A DNA stretch of 64,000 nt. Source: Williamsia sp. CHRR-6 (GTDB lineage Bacteria; Actinomycetota; Actinomycetes; Mycobacteriales; Mycobacteriaceae). Location: assembly GCF_018474015.1 (NCBI RefSeq), contig NZ_JAHCSG010000005.1:186001-250000 (forward strand). The letters are read 5' to 3'. Both the position numbers and the translations under genes were made by a program. This document shows, in pieces, positions 34,060 to 42,694 of this stretch. The notes under the pieces were generated by a model. It was not told where the DNA came from, did no database searches, and saw only the letters and a list, made by a program, of their open reading frames with translations. Position 1 is the first letter of the stretch. Each line of letters starts with the position of its first letter.

Positions 34060-34315
34060 GATGGCGATTCTCCTGTGTGTCGCGAGGGTGCGGATGCAGA
34101 GTCGGTAGGTGTCGGTGCGAAGGCCGTCTCCTCCTCAACCCTAGCCGCGACCGCGATCGCGGTGGCGTGACGAGGTCGACCAAATTGCCGATCCGGCGAT
34201 GTCGGCGTCTACCATTGCCTGTAGTAGAAGCGCACGGGTTCGGCGCGCGGCGACTGGCTCGCGGCGTCTCCCGTCGGCAGATGCCTCGCGGGGCATGATG
34301 GGAGACGGAGAGTCA
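34060..34315. promoter_or_regulatory. Divergent promoter region tkt / ctaB
   Basis: The 256 bases between the divergent genes hold no gene. On the plus strand TTGCCG (34185-34190) and TACCAT (34210-34215), 19 bases apart, form a plausible promoter for ctaB with a leader of about 95 bases. The tkt promoter on the minus strand was not located. Confidence 0.35.
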
Positions 34316-35299
34316 GTGGACATCGGGCACAGCGGTGGAGGACATGGCTCCACCACCACCCACCCCGACTCCACCGTCGACGACAGCCCCCGTTCGCTGC
34401 TCCGGCGTGGTGCCGACACCGCGCTGGCCTACCTGGCGCTGACCAAACCCCGTGTCATCGAGTTGCTGTTGGTCGCCACTGTGCCGGTGATGCTGTTGGC
34501 CAAGCGCGGCAGCGTCGACATCGAACTCATCGCCGTCACCCTCGCCGGCGGCTGGTTGGGCGCGGCGAGTGCGAACACGCTCAACATGGTGGTCGACGCC
34601 GACATCGACCAGAAGATGAAGCGCACGCAGCGACGACCCCTGGCCCGCCATGCCGTGACCCCACGCAGCGCGCTGATCTTCGGGCTCGTCCTGGGGGCCG
34701 CCTCGTTCCTGGTGTTGTGGTCAGCTGCAAATCTGCTCAGCGCGGTGCTGGTGCTGATCACCATCGCGTTCTACGTCCTGGTCTACACGATGGTCCTCAA
34801 GCGTCGGACCTGGCAGAACGTGGTCTGGGGCGGTGCCGCAGGGTGCATGCCGACGCTGGTCGGATGGGCGGCGGTCACCGGTTCGCTCAGCTGGCAACCG
34901 CTGGTGCTGTTCGCGATCATCTTCTTCTGGACCCCGCCGCACACGTGGGCGCTGGCGATGCGCTACAAGGAGGACTACCGCGCGGCGGGCGTCCCGATGC
35001 TGCCGGTGATCGCCACCGAGATCCAGGTGGCACGACAAATGGTCGCCTACACCTGGGCCACCGTGGTGGCGACGCTGGCGCTGGTCCCGGCGACCGGGCC
35101 GATCTACGCGGTCATCGCGGTGGCAGCCGGGGCTTGGTTCCTGCTCGCAGTCCACAAGCTCTTGCGCAACACCAACAACGGCGAGGAAATCGCGCCACTC
35201 AAGGTGTTCCTGCAGTCCAATGAGTACCTGGCCATCGTGTTCTGCGGTCTGGCCATCGACTCGGTGATCAATCTGCCGACCGTCGCCGGCTACTTCTGA
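34316..35299 (+). CDS. ctaB: Haem O synthase (protohaem IX farnesyltransferase)
   Basis: Membrane prenyltransferase that attaches farnesyl to haem B, giving haem O for cytochrome aa3 oxidase. The protein has about nine membrane helices and the two Asp-rich prenyltransferase motifs: [20 protein letters not shown] and the YKEDY region after [17 protein letters not shown] 34316 is preferred because GGAGACGGAG precedes it; in-frame ATGs at 34295 and 34298 are alternatives. CtaA, the next enzyme of the pathway, is encoded nearby at 36750. Confidence 0.93.
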   Translation: MDIGHSGGGHGSTTTHPDSTVDDSPRSLLRRGADTALAYLALTKPRVIELLLVATVPVMLLAKRGSVDIELIAVTLAGGWLGAASANTLNMVVDADIDQKMKRTQRRPLARHAVTPRSALIFGLVLGAASFLVLWSAANLLSAVLVLITIAFYVLVYTMVLKRRTWQNVVWGGAAGCMPTLVGWAAVTGSLSWQPLVLFAIIFFWTPPHTWALAMRYKEDYRAAGVPMLPVIATEIQVARQMVAYTWATVVATLALVPATGPIYAVIAVAAGAWFLLAVHKLLRNTNNGEEIAPLKVFLQSNEYLAIVFCGLAIDSVINLPTVAGYF

Positions 35300-36300
35300 T
35301 CGCGACCGGCCGCAGACGCCGGTTCGAGCACCAGTGAGCCGGCTGTGCGCCGTGCCTCCAGGTCGGTGTGTGCTCGCGCCGCCTCGGTGAGCCGATAACG
35401 ATGGTCGACTCGGATCGTCAGCGCTCCGGATGCCACTGCATCCATGATCTCTCTTGTGCGCCATATGAACTCGCGCGGCTCGCGGATGAAGTCGGCCAAG
35501 GTGGGTCGGGTGACGCTCAACGAGCCCAGGCCGTTGAGGCGTTGGAGATCGAACGGTGGCACCGGCCCACTCGCCGCCCCGAACAGCACCACGGTTCCGC
35601 GTGTCGCGGTGGCCGCGAGGCTCTGCTCGAAGGTGTCGGCACCGACGCCGTCGTAGGTGACCCGCACCCCGGCGCCGCCGGTGAGGTCACGGACCTGTTC
35701 GGCGATGTCCGGGCCGTAGCGCAACACCGTCTCTGCACCAGCTGACCGAGACAACTCGGCCTTCGCGTCGGTGGACACCGTGGTGATCACTCGGATGCCC
35801 CGGGCCGCCGCCAGCTGGGTCAGCACCAAACCCACCCCGCCTGCACCCGCATGCACCAGGATCGCGTCGCCGGCGTTGCCGTCGGTAGGACCGGTCGGAT
35901 GCGCGCTGCCGTCGAGCAGATAGTGCGCTGTCAACCCTTGCAGCAGCACGCTTGCCGCTGTGGGGTCGTCTACGGATTCGGGCACCGGTACCGCACGGGC
36001 GGCAGGAACCGTGACGAGCTCGGCGTAGCTGCCCGGAGCCTCGCACCACGCCACGCGGGTGCCCACCCGGTCGGTGTCGACGTCAGAGCCGACGCCCACC
36101 ACGACCCCGGCACCCTCGCTGCCGGGCACGTACGGCGGCTGCGAGGGATATCGGCCCGCGCGCAGGTAGGTGTCGATGAAGTTGATCCCCGCTGCGCCCA
36201 CCCGCACCAACAGTTGACCGGGACCGGGTGTCGGATCATCGATCTCGACGTGCTCCAACACCTCGGGGCCACCGTGACGTGTGACGTGGATTGCATGCAT
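35290..36300 (-). CDS. qor: Zinc-independent quinone oxidoreductase (NADPH), MDR family
   Basis: Medium-chain dehydrogenase/reductase of 336 residues in the Qor/zeta-crystallin class. It has the N-terminal GroES-like fold ([17 protein letters not shown]), [12 protein letters not shown], and the nucleotide-binding [16 protein letters not shown]; the zinc ligands of alcohol dehydrogenases are missing. It likely reduces quinones with NADPH. Its end overlaps the convergent ctaB by ten bases. Matches M. tuberculosis Rv1454c in position. Confidence 0.92.
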   Translation of the reverse strand: MHAIHVTRHGGPEVLEHVEIDDPTPGPGQLLVRVGAAGINFIDTYLRAGRYPSQPPYVPGSEGAGVVVGVGSDVDTDRVGTRVAWCEAPGSYAELVTVPAARAVPVPESVDDPTAASVLLQGLTAHYLLDGSAHPTGPTDGNAGDAILVHAGAGGVGLVLTQLAAARGIRVITTVSTDAKAELSRSAGAETVLRYGPDIAEQVRDLTGGAGVRVTYDGVGADTFEQSLAATATRGTVVLFGAASGPVPPFDLQRLNGLGSLSVTRPTLADFIREPREFIWRTREIMDAVASGALTIRVDHRYRLTEAARAHTDLEARRTAGSLVLEPASAAGRDQK

Positions 36301-36350
36301 ACCTCGTTTCTACCCGCGACTGCGTGCCGCTGGGGCCAGGTGGGAGGCGA

Positions 36351-36356
36351 TATGCT
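36351..36356 (+). promoter_or_regulatory. Leaderless-type -10 element of the Rv1455-like gene
   Basis: TATGCT lies six bases before the ATG at 36363 with no ribosome binding site between, fixing the start codon of that small gene. Confidence 0.5.
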
Positions 36357-36362
36357 CGAGCC

Positions 36363-36692
36363 ATGGCTGAGAGCAACGACACCGACGCACCGACGACCGC
36401 GGCGACGGTCAGTTCTGCGGTGGTGGGATCGGTTCGAGGGTTCGTCTCCCGCACCGGGGGCAGTGCGACCGCGGTCATCTCACCGGTAGGTCGCGCGGGC
36501 GTGCGCGTGATGTTGGTCGGCGCCGACGGCACCATGGGCGACCGCGTGGTGGCCGACGTGGCCACCGCGCACGCGTTGATCGACGCGGTGGATGGACTGA
36601 CTGCGGCGCAATGGGATCGTGAGCTGAGCAGCATCGCAACACCGGCGCCTGGTCACTACGCCAAGATGGCCGGGTGGGTCGCCCGGACCTGA
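36363..36692 (+). CDS. Conserved hypothetical protein (Rv1455 type)
   Basis: A 109-residue protein of unknown function. A Ser/Thr/Ala-rich N-terminal third is followed by a small compact domain (VRVMLVGADGTMGDRVVADVATAHALIDAVDG is spread over residues 45-76) and a conserved-looking C-terminal WDRELSSIATPAPGHYAKMAGW. It has no signal peptide or membrane helix. The same small gene lies between qor and ctaA in M. tuberculosis, so it is maintained by selection. It is divergent from qor and convergent with ctaA; a leaderless promoter is predicted. Confidence 0.8.
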   Translation: MAESNDTDAPTTAATVSSAVVGSVRGFVSRTGGSATAVISPVGRAGVRVMLVGADGTMGDRVVADVATAHALIDAVDGLTAAQWDRELSSIATPAPGHYAKMAGWVART

Positions 36693-36749
36693 TCGGCCTG
36701 CCCGAGAACCGACGCGCCGCGGCTGTCGACCGCGACGGGTCGGCAGGGG

Positions 36750-37739
36750 TCAGTGGCGAACGCCCGGCGCGGCGGCAAGGGTGTCGTCGAGGGTCGTGTC
36801 GTCGATGGCCATCCGCGGGCGCATCGACACCCACAGAGCTCCGGTGGCCGCGACACACGCTCCGGCCCCGGCCACATGCGCCACCACCAGCACCGACGGT
36901 ACGTCGGTCAGGTACTGCACCACGCCGATGAGGCCCTGACCCATCACCAGCCCCACGACTACATAGAGGCGTCGTCGAACCGTGTCCGGGGCACCGACGG
37001 CAAGCAACCCGAAGCCCAGTCCGATCAGCAGCGCGAGGTAGCCGACCACCATCTCGGCGTGGAAATGCACCAGCGTGGTGATCTCGATCTTCAGTCGCGG
37101 CACCGGTTTGTCGATGCTCTTGTCGCCGGCGTGGGGTCCGGCGCCGGTGACCATCGTCCCGGCGATCAGCACGACGGTCATCATCGCGGCGCTCACGGCG
37201 GTGAGCCAGCGCAGCGGGGCCGGTACCACGGCGATGGTGTGCCCGTCGTCGGGCTCACGCACCTTCTCCAGAAGCAGTACGGCCAGCCAGACCATGCCCA
37301 TCGACAGCAGTAGATGGATCGCGACGGTCCACCACGCCAAACCGGCCAGCACGGTCAATCCGCCGACCACGGCCTGCACCACCGTCGACAGCGGCATCAG
37401 CCAGGCGTAGAAGCGCACCTCACGCCTACGACCGGCGCGTGTGACCGCGATGACGATCAGGGCGGCCGTGAGGACCACCGCGAAGGTGAGCATCCGGTTG
37501 CCGAACTCGACGGCCTGATGGATACCGGGCACCTCGGTGTGCGGCGTGGGTGTGAAGCTGCCGGGAAAGCACTGCGGCCAGGTCGGGCAACCCAGACCCG
37601 AGGCGGTGACCCGAACGATCGACCCGGTGACCGCGATGCCGGCCTGTGAGAGCAGCACCGCGAGAGCGACACCGATCTGCAGCCGCAGGGAGGGCATGGG
37701 CAGCCGATTGACGAGGTTGACGAATCCGCGATAGAGCAC
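36750..37739 (-). CDS. ctaA: Haem A synthase (COX15/CtaA family)
   Basis: Converts haem O to haem A in the membrane for cytochrome aa3 oxidase. The 329-residue protein has eight membrane helices, haem-ligand histidines in GIHQAVEFGNR, VAIHLLLSMG, LVHFHAEMVV and LVVAHVAGAGA, and the paired extracytoplasmic cysteines in GLGCPTWPQCFPG. GTG 37739 is chosen because a TACCAT -10 element lies six bases upstream; the frame is open much further but that part is an overlap with the next gene. It completes the haem A pathway with ctaB. Confidence 0.93.
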   Translation of the reverse strand: MLYRGFVNLVNRLPMPSLRLQIGVALAVLLSQAGIAVTGSIVRVTASGLGCPTWPQCFPGSFTPTPHTEVPGIHQAVEFGNRMLTFAVVLTAALIVIAVTRAGRRREVRFYAWLMPLSTVVQAVVGGLTVLAGLAWWTVAIHLLLSMGMVWLAVLLLEKVREPDDGHTIAVVPAPLRWLTAVSAAMMTVVLIAGTMVTGAGPHAGDKSIDKPVPRLKIEITTLVHFHAEMVVGYLALLIGLGFGLLAVGAPDTVRRRLYVVVGLVMGQGLIGVVQYLTDVPSVLVVAHVAGAGACVAATGALWVSMRPRMAIDDTTLDDTLAAAPGVRH

Positions 37740-37745
37740 GACTCG

Positions 37746-37751
37746 ATGGTA
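37746..37751 (-). promoter_or_regulatory. Leaderless-type -10 element of ctaA
   Basis: On the minus strand TACCAT is followed by six bases and the GTG of ctaA, without a ribosome binding site. Confidence 0.45.
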
Positions 37752-37780
37752 TCGGGGCGGCGGGATGCGTTCGGCCAGGC

Positions 37781-38587
37781 TCAGGTGAAGCGGAAGTACT
37801 TGACGGCGGCGGCCGCGCCGACGCCGCCCCACACGAGCAACACGAGGAATCCGTACACGTCGACCGAATTGCGCACGCTCTGGTGCAGGACCTCGCTCAA
37901 CGCGCCAGAGGGAAACGATCGCGCGACCCATTCGACGGCGGACGGTACGTTGTCGCCCGCCACCACGAGGCTTCCTATGCCGATCAGTATGAACCACAAC
38001 ACATTTGCCAAGGCGAGGACGACTTCGGCCTTCAGGGTGCCGCCGAGCAGGAGGCCGAGAGCCGAGAACGCCATGGTGCCCACGGCGATCGCCACCGCAC
38101 CCAGCACCAGTCCAAGCGCCGTCGGGTTCCAGCCGAAAGCCGCACCGATGGATCCGATCACGATCGACTGCAGCACCACGACGATGGCCACGGCAATCGA
38201 CTTGCCTGCGATCACGCCCCACCGCGGCAGCGGGGTGGCACCGAGTCGTTTGAGCGCGCCGTACCGCCGGTCGAAGCCGACGGCGATCGCCTGACCGGTG
38301 AACGCGGTCGACATCACCGCCACCGTCATGATGGCCGGCACGAATCGGTCGGCCCGGTTCTCCCCGAAAGTGTGGATCGGTAGCAGGCACAGCCCGATGA
38401 GCATGGTGATCGGGATGAACATGGTCAACAGCAACTGCTCACCGTTGCGCAGCAGCAAGGTCAGCTCGATCCGTGACTGGGCCAGGATCATCTGCAGCAC
38501 CGGCGCAGGCGCGGGCGCGGGCGCGAACTGCCCGGGGGTGAACCGGCCCGAGGCGGCGCGGCTGGTCTTGGGTGCGATACCTGTCAT
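37781..38587 (-). CDS. ABC-2 type transporter permease
   Basis: A 268-residue membrane protein with six predicted membrane helices, typical of ABC-2 exporter permeases (FDRRYGALKRLGATPLPRW is the usual cytoplasmic loop, here at about residues 105-123). The N-terminal tail is Pro/Ala-rich with an APAPAPAP run. The ATG at 38587 overlaps the stop of the ATPase gene by one base (TGATG). Corresponds to M. tuberculosis Rv1457c. The substrate is unknown; annotations as an antibiotic transporter rest on family similarity only. Confidence 0.88.
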   Translation of the reverse strand: MTGIAPKTSRAASGRFTPGQFAPAPAPAPVLQMILAQSRIELTLLLRNGEQLLLTMFIPITMLIGLCLLPIHTFGENRADRFVPAIMTVAVMSTAFTGQAIAVGFDRRYGALKRLGATPLPRWGVIAGKSIAVAIVVVLQSIVIGSIGAAFGWNPTALGLVLGAVAIAVGTMAFSALGLLLGGTLKAEVVLALANVLWFILIGIGSLVVAGDNVPSAVEWVARSFPSGALSEVLHQSVRNSVDVYGFLVLLVWGGVGAAAAVKYFRFT

Positions 38588-39591
38588 CAGCGCAATTCCC
38601 GTCCGGTCAGCTCGAGGAACACGTCCTCCAGGCTGCGGGTCTCCACCCGCATGTCGGTGGCGAGGACGTCGATCTGGGCGCACCACGCGGTGACCGCGGC
38701 CAACACCTGAGGCGTCACCTCACCCACGACCAGGTAGTGCCCGGGTTGGGTTTCGGTGACCTCGTATTCCTCGGCCAGCGCCGAGACCAACAGGTCGAGG
38801 TCGAGACCGCTGGGGGCACGGAACCGCAGTTCGTTCTCGGCGCCGCGGCTGGTCACCTCGTCTGGAGTGCCGCGGGCCACCACCGAGCCCCGATCGATGA
38901 TCACCAGATGGTCGGCCAGATGTTCGGCCTCGTCCATCAGGTGGGTGGTCAGTACCACCGATACGCCGTCCGCGCGCAGGCGATCGATCAACTCCCACAC
39001 CAGGATTCGCGCAGCAGCGTCCAAGCCGGCGGTGGGTTCGTCGAGGAACACCAGCTCGGGGCGGCCGACGATCGCGCACGCGAGGGCGAGCCGCTGCTGC
39101 TGCCCGCCCGACAGCCGGCGATACGGGGTCCGGACCGCGTCGAGGAGCCCGAGGGTGGCAAGCAGCCAGTCCACGTCGAGCGGGTTGGCGGAGTAGGCCG
39201 CGCACAGACGCAACATCTCGCCGGCGCGGGCGCCGGGATAGGCCCCACCGCCCTGCAACATCACGCCGATGCGGGTACGTAGCGCGTCGTTGTCGGCGAT
39301 GGGGTCCAAGCCCAGGACGCGGACCTCGCCGCCGTCGGCGGCCAGGAACCCTTCGCAGATCTCGATCGTGGTGGTCTTGCCCGCACCGTTGGGGCCGAGA
39401 AGAGCCAAGACCTGCCCACGGCGCAACTCGAGGTCCAGACCGTCGACTGCAGTGATGTCGCCGTAGCGCTTGACCAGGCCGCGTACCGACAGGGCCAGTT
39501 CCGTGGAGTCGTGATCGACCGGCGCGCTCGGGGACGGTGCGGGATGGATGGGTGCCGACGACGCGACGGATTCGGACGACGGGCTGTTCAC
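38587..39591 (-). CDS. ABC transporter ATP-binding protein
   Basis: DrrA-type ATPase partner of the ABC-2 permease (Rv1458c type). It contains Walker A GPNGAGKTTT, signature LSGGQQQRLALA, Walker B LVFLDEPTAGLD and a switch His in VVLTTHLMDEAEHLAD, plus a C-terminal regulatory domain of about 90 residues. GTG 39591 (giving VNSPSSESV) is preferred since a TACTCT -10 element lies eight bases upstream; the frame opens at 39630 with no ribosome binding site. 334 residues. Its substrate cannot be read from sequence. Confidence 0.88.
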   Translation of the reverse strand: MNSPSSESVASSAPIHPAPSPSAPVDHDSTELALSVRGLVKRYGDITAVDGLDLELRRGQVLALLGPNGAGKTTTIEICEGFLAADGGEVRVLGLDPIADNDALRTRIGVMLQGGGAYPGARAGEMLRLCAAYSANPLDVDWLLATLGLLDAVRTPYRRLSGGQQQRLALACAIVGRPELVFLDEPTAGLDAAARILVWELIDRLRADGVSVVLTTHLMDEAEHLADHLVIIDRGSVVARGTPDEVTSRGAENELRFRAPSGLDLDLLVSALAEEYEVTETQPGHYLVVGEVTPQVLAAVTAWCAQIDVLATDMRVETRSLEDVFLELTGRELR

Positions 39592-39599
39592 AACGTCCA

Positions 39600-39605
39600 A
39601 GAGTA
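39600..39605 (-). promoter_or_regulatory. Leaderless-type -10 element of the ABC transporter operon
   Basis: TACTCT on the minus strand lies eight bases before the GTG at 39591. It suggests that the ATPase and permease genes have their own leaderless transcript, separate from mptB upstream. Confidence 0.45.
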
Positions 39606-39709
39606 TTCGGCCTGCGTCGTGCGCCGCCACGTGGATCGGTCACACCCGACCACCGGAGCATCGGGTGGGGTCATCGGCGATGGTCGCAGGCACCGATCGA
39701 CGCGCGAGC

Positions 39710-41683
39710 TCAGACGACGGCCTGCTCGGTGCGCGTCGCCGAGGTGTCGCGTTCGGACGGGGCGCTCACCGGTGGTCGACGCCACGGGATGCGTTCGAAG
39801 AACAGGGCCGTCACCAGCGCAACCAGGAAGACCGCAGCGATGATCCCCTCGGCGAGCTGGAACCCGCGGGTGCCTGCGCCTGCGGGCAGCACGACGATGG
39901 CGATGATCGCCGAGATGCTGATGGCGCCGATGCGGAACCAGCGTCCGGTGGCCCAGGCCGCCAGTGGGACGACCGCCCACAGCAGATACCAGGGCTGCAC
40001 GAATGGGAAGAACAGCACCACGGTGGCCATCGACACGCCCAGGGCGCCGATCGGGTGCAGGCGTCCGCCCAGGGCCGCCATCATCCAGCGCACGATCAGT
40101 ACGGCGGCGGCGAGTTGCGCCACCGGACGCGCCACGTCGAGCATCGCCTGCGTGTGATCGCCCAGACCCATCGCCACACCGACACGGCCGCTGGTGACCG
40201 ACAGCAGGGTGGGCATCGACATCCACGACCGCACGACGCTGCCGGTGCCAGCCGTACTGGTCCACCCGAAGCCCAGTCCGGTGGCCACGCACAGCAGGAC
40301 CACCGAAGCGATCAACACCACACCCAGCGCGGAGGCCGCAGCGGTCAGCGCGATCACCGAGTCACGGGATCGCGACCACCACAGGCGCACCGGAGCGTGT
40401 CGCAGCGCGGGCAGGGTGGCGCCCCAGCGACGTGCCAACGCGATACCGACGAACGCGAACGCCAGTACCGAGGTGATCTTGATCATCGCCGAGGCGGTGA
40501 TCACCACAGCTCCGAGGATCAGCAGCCAGCCTGCTCGGCTGGGCAGCCACCGGCGCCAGCGGCCGCCGCTCGCGTCGACCCGGCGTAGCCGACCGGCGCT
40601 GTCGATACCCCGGAAGCACAGCTCGATACCGGCCAACATGCCGCCCAACATCATCGCCTCGTTGTGGATGCCCCCGACCAGGTGCAGGATCAGCAGCGGG
40701 TTCATCGCGCCCAGCCACAATGCCGCGATCGGTGACACACCGCAGCGGCGCGCCAGCCTCGGTAGGGACCAGACGATCAACGCCACCCCGGCCAATGCGA
40801 GCAGACGGTGCATGAGGATGGCGGCGGTGATGTTCTCGCCGGTGAGTCGGGTGATGTTCTCGCCCAGCCACAGGAACAGCGGACCGTAGGGCGCGGGTGT
40901 GTCGCGCCACAGGTTGGGTACCGAGCGGGTGAACACGTGGTCCACACCCAGTCCACGCACCGGCGAGATGGTGTACGGGTCCATCCCTCGCTGGGCGATC
41001 GCGCTCTGTGCCAGGTAGGAGTAGATGTCCTTGCTCAGCAGCGGAGGCGCCAGCACGATCGGGATGATCCACACCAGCAGCGTGCGGTCAGCCTGCCCGC
41101 GGGTCATCCGCCGTGGCGGTGGGGTGCCGTGCGCCAACTCGGTGCGATAGCGACCGATCGCGTAGCGCCCCAAAAGCAACCACGCCAGCACCAGGATGAC
41201 CGAACCGGCGATGGACAACGTCAGTGCGGTGGTCCACATCCGTGAGGGCAACGACAGCAACCGCACCCCCGAGATCGGGTTCTGCAGCACCGGCACGTTC
41301 CCGGTGCCCAGCGAGCCGATGAGAATGAAGATCGACCCCACCGCACCGAACAGGCGGATGCGCACCATCGCCCGGCTCTCCCGGGCATCGAGGTCGCCCA
41401 CCTCGGGCTCATCGGTGTGGATGCGAGCCATGGTGGCGCCGTAGTCACCGGTTTCGGTGCTCTGCGCGCGGCCGGCGGCGACAGGTCTGCTGATGCCGAG
41501 GTAGGTCGTCAGTCGGCGTCCGGCGAGTCGGGCCCGACGGATCGTCGCCGCGCTCATCGACTCGACGTTCGACGCTGCGGGCGGCGCGGCGGTCTCGGGT
41601 TTCGCTCCGCCGGACCCGGTCGCGAGCGACTCAGGTGTCGCCGAATCGGCGGCACCGGAGTCGGCGGGTGTGGGAGCGGACAC
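39710..41683 (-). CDS. mptB: Alpha-(1->6)-mannopyranosyltransferase, MptB-like (GT-C, membrane)
   Basis: Polyprenyl-phosphomannose-dependent glycosyltransferase of the GT-C class, resembling MptB (Rv1459c), which extends the mannan core of lipomannan/lipoarabinomannan. A disordered N-terminal part of about 110 residues is followed by about 13 membrane helices; the first periplasmic loop carries acidic residues near LLSKDIYSYLAQSAIAQRG (Asp-Ile-Tyr-Ser), the usual GT-C catalytic area. GTG 41683 is chosen because TACAGT lies six bases upstream; ATG 41713 with GAGG is an alternative. The gene is divergent from sufR. Confidence 0.87.
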   Translation of the reverse strand: MSAPTPADSGAADSATPESLATGSGGAKPETAAPPAASNVESMSAATIRRARLAGRRLTTYLGISRPVAAGRAQSTETGDYGATMARIHTDEPEVGDLDARESRAMVRIRLFGAVGSIFILIGSLGTGNVPVLQNPISGVRLLSLPSRMWTTALTLSIAGSVILVLAWLLLGRYAIGRYRTELAHGTPPPRRMTRGQADRTLLVWIIPIVLAPPLLSKDIYSYLAQSAIAQRGMDPYTISPVRGLGVDHVFTRSVPNLWRDTPAPYGPLFLWLGENITRLTGENITAAILMHRLLALAGVALIVWSLPRLARRCGVSPIAALWLGAMNPLLILHLVGGIHNEAMMLGGMLAGIELCFRGIDSAGRLRRVDASGGRWRRWLPSRAGWLLILGAVVITASAMIKITSVLAFAFVGIALARRWGATLPALRHAPVRLWWSRSRDSVIALTAAASALGVVLIASVVLLCVATGLGFGWTSTAGTGSVVRSWMSMPTLLSVTSGRVGVAMGLGDHTQAMLDVARPVAQLAAAVLIVRWMMAALGGRLHPIGALGVSMATVVLFFPFVQPWYLLWAVVPLAAWATGRWFRIGAISISAIIAIVVLPAGAGTRGFQLAEGIIAAVFLVALVTALFFERIPWRRPPVSAPSERDTSATRTEQAVV

Positions 41684-41689
41684 ACGAAG

Positions 41690-41695
41690 ACTGTA
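41690..41695 (-). promoter_or_regulatory. Leaderless-type -10 element of mptB
   Basis: On the minus strand TACAGT is followed by six bases and then GTG 41683, the same layout as at ctaA and the ABC operon. Confidence 0.45.
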
Positions 41696-41849
41696 TCCGT
41701 GCGGCACCCACATCCGGTGGCCTCGAAGCGGGCCGGTCGGGCCGGGGGAGTGCGCACGTGCGTCGTAGAGCACCCCGGCGAGCCGACTGGGTGACCGCCG
41801 CGTGGCTGGGCAAGGTGACCCTGGGTGGCATCGTCGCCGTAATTAGGTA

Positions 41850-41864
41850 ACACTTGTGTTGTGA
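41850..41864 (+). promoter_or_regulatory. SufR operator overlapping the sufR start codon
   Basis: The sequence ACACT-TGTGT-TGTGA fits the ACACT-N5-TGTGA motif reported, as I recall it, for mycobacterial SufR. It includes the perfect inverted repeat AACAC-TT-GTGTT (41849-41860), and its right half covers the GTG start at 41861. No ribosome binding site is present, so the message is probably leaderless and bound apo/holo SufR would block the promoter and start itself. Confidence 0.7.
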
Positions 41865-42694
41865 AAAGCCAGACCCGCAGCTCGACTGCACCCGAGGACA
41901 CCGGCATCGCCGTCGGTGCGGGTGCGGCCGCGTCGGAGGGTGGGGCCACCGCAGTGGTCGCCGGGGACGGCCAGACCCGATCGGCCGTGGTGGCACTGCT
42001 GGTCGAACGTGGCCCGGTGACTGCAGCCGAGATCAGTGACCACCTGCAGATCAGCGGGCCCGGTGTCCGTCGACACCTCGACGCCATGCTCGCCGCAGGC
42101 GAGGTGGTCGCCGTGACCACCTCGGCCCGACACTCCCAGCGCGGACGCGGACGCCCGGCGCGGCGCTTCCAGCTGACCGCAGCCGGGCGCGCCAAGCTCC
42201 GACACGCCTACGACGATCTCGCCGGTGCCGCGATGCGTCGGCTGCGGGATCTGGGCGGGGAGCAGGCCGTGCGTGACTTCGCCGCTGATCGGATCGAGGC
42301 CATCGTCGCCGGCGTCGAACCGGTTCCGCGTGGCGCCGGGGACGACGTGCTGGTGGCCACCGCCGAACAGATCGCCGACTCGTTGACCACGGCCGGCTTC
42401 TCGGCCAACACCCGTCGCGTCGGCGCGGGTGTGCAGATCTGTCAGCACCACTGCCCGGTCGCCCACGTGGCTGCTGACTTCCCCGAGCTGTGCGAAGCCG
42501 AGACCGCACGGTTCACCGAACTTCTCGGCACACATGTGCAGCGTCTGGCCACCATCGCCAACGGTGACTGCGCGTGCACCACACACGTACCGCTGTCGGC
42601 TCCGACCGGCCGCCGCAGCGATCACGACAGCCCGTCGGGCACCGATGCACAGCTCGCATCGGCGTCCGCAACCACACGAGAGGACTCGCGATGA
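41861..42694 (+). CDS. sufR: SufR, iron-sulfur cluster-dependent repressor of the suf operon
   Basis: Winged-helix regulator that senses iron-sulfur cluster status and represses the suf genes. The 277-residue protein has an N-terminal disordered part, a helix-turn-helix ([20 protein letters not shown]; residues about 46-68), and cluster-ligand cysteines Cys194, Cys198 and Cys211 in CQHHC and FPELCEAE. A His/Cys-containing tail follows. The GTG start lies on its own predicted operator. ATGA overlap with sufB makes it first in the operon, as in M. tuberculosis Rv1460. Confidence 0.94.
   Translation: MKSQTRSSTAPEDTGIAVGAGAAASEGGATAVVAGDGQTRSAVVALLVERGPVTAAEISDHLQISGPGVRRHLDAMLAAGEVVAVTTSARHSQRGRGRPARRFQLTAAGRAKLRHAYDDLAGAAMRRLRDLGGEQAVRDFAADRIEAIVAGVEPVPRGAGDDVLVATAEQIADSLTTAGFSANTRRVGAGVQICQHHCPVAHVAADFPELCEAETARFTELLGTHVQRLATIANGDCACTTHVPLSAPTGRRSDHDSPSGTDAQLASASATTREDSR

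Noticed and set aside
37740-38390. A long upstream extension of ctaA on the minus strand
   Set aside because: It overlaps the ABC permease gene in another frame, and a leaderless -10 element supports the start at 37739.
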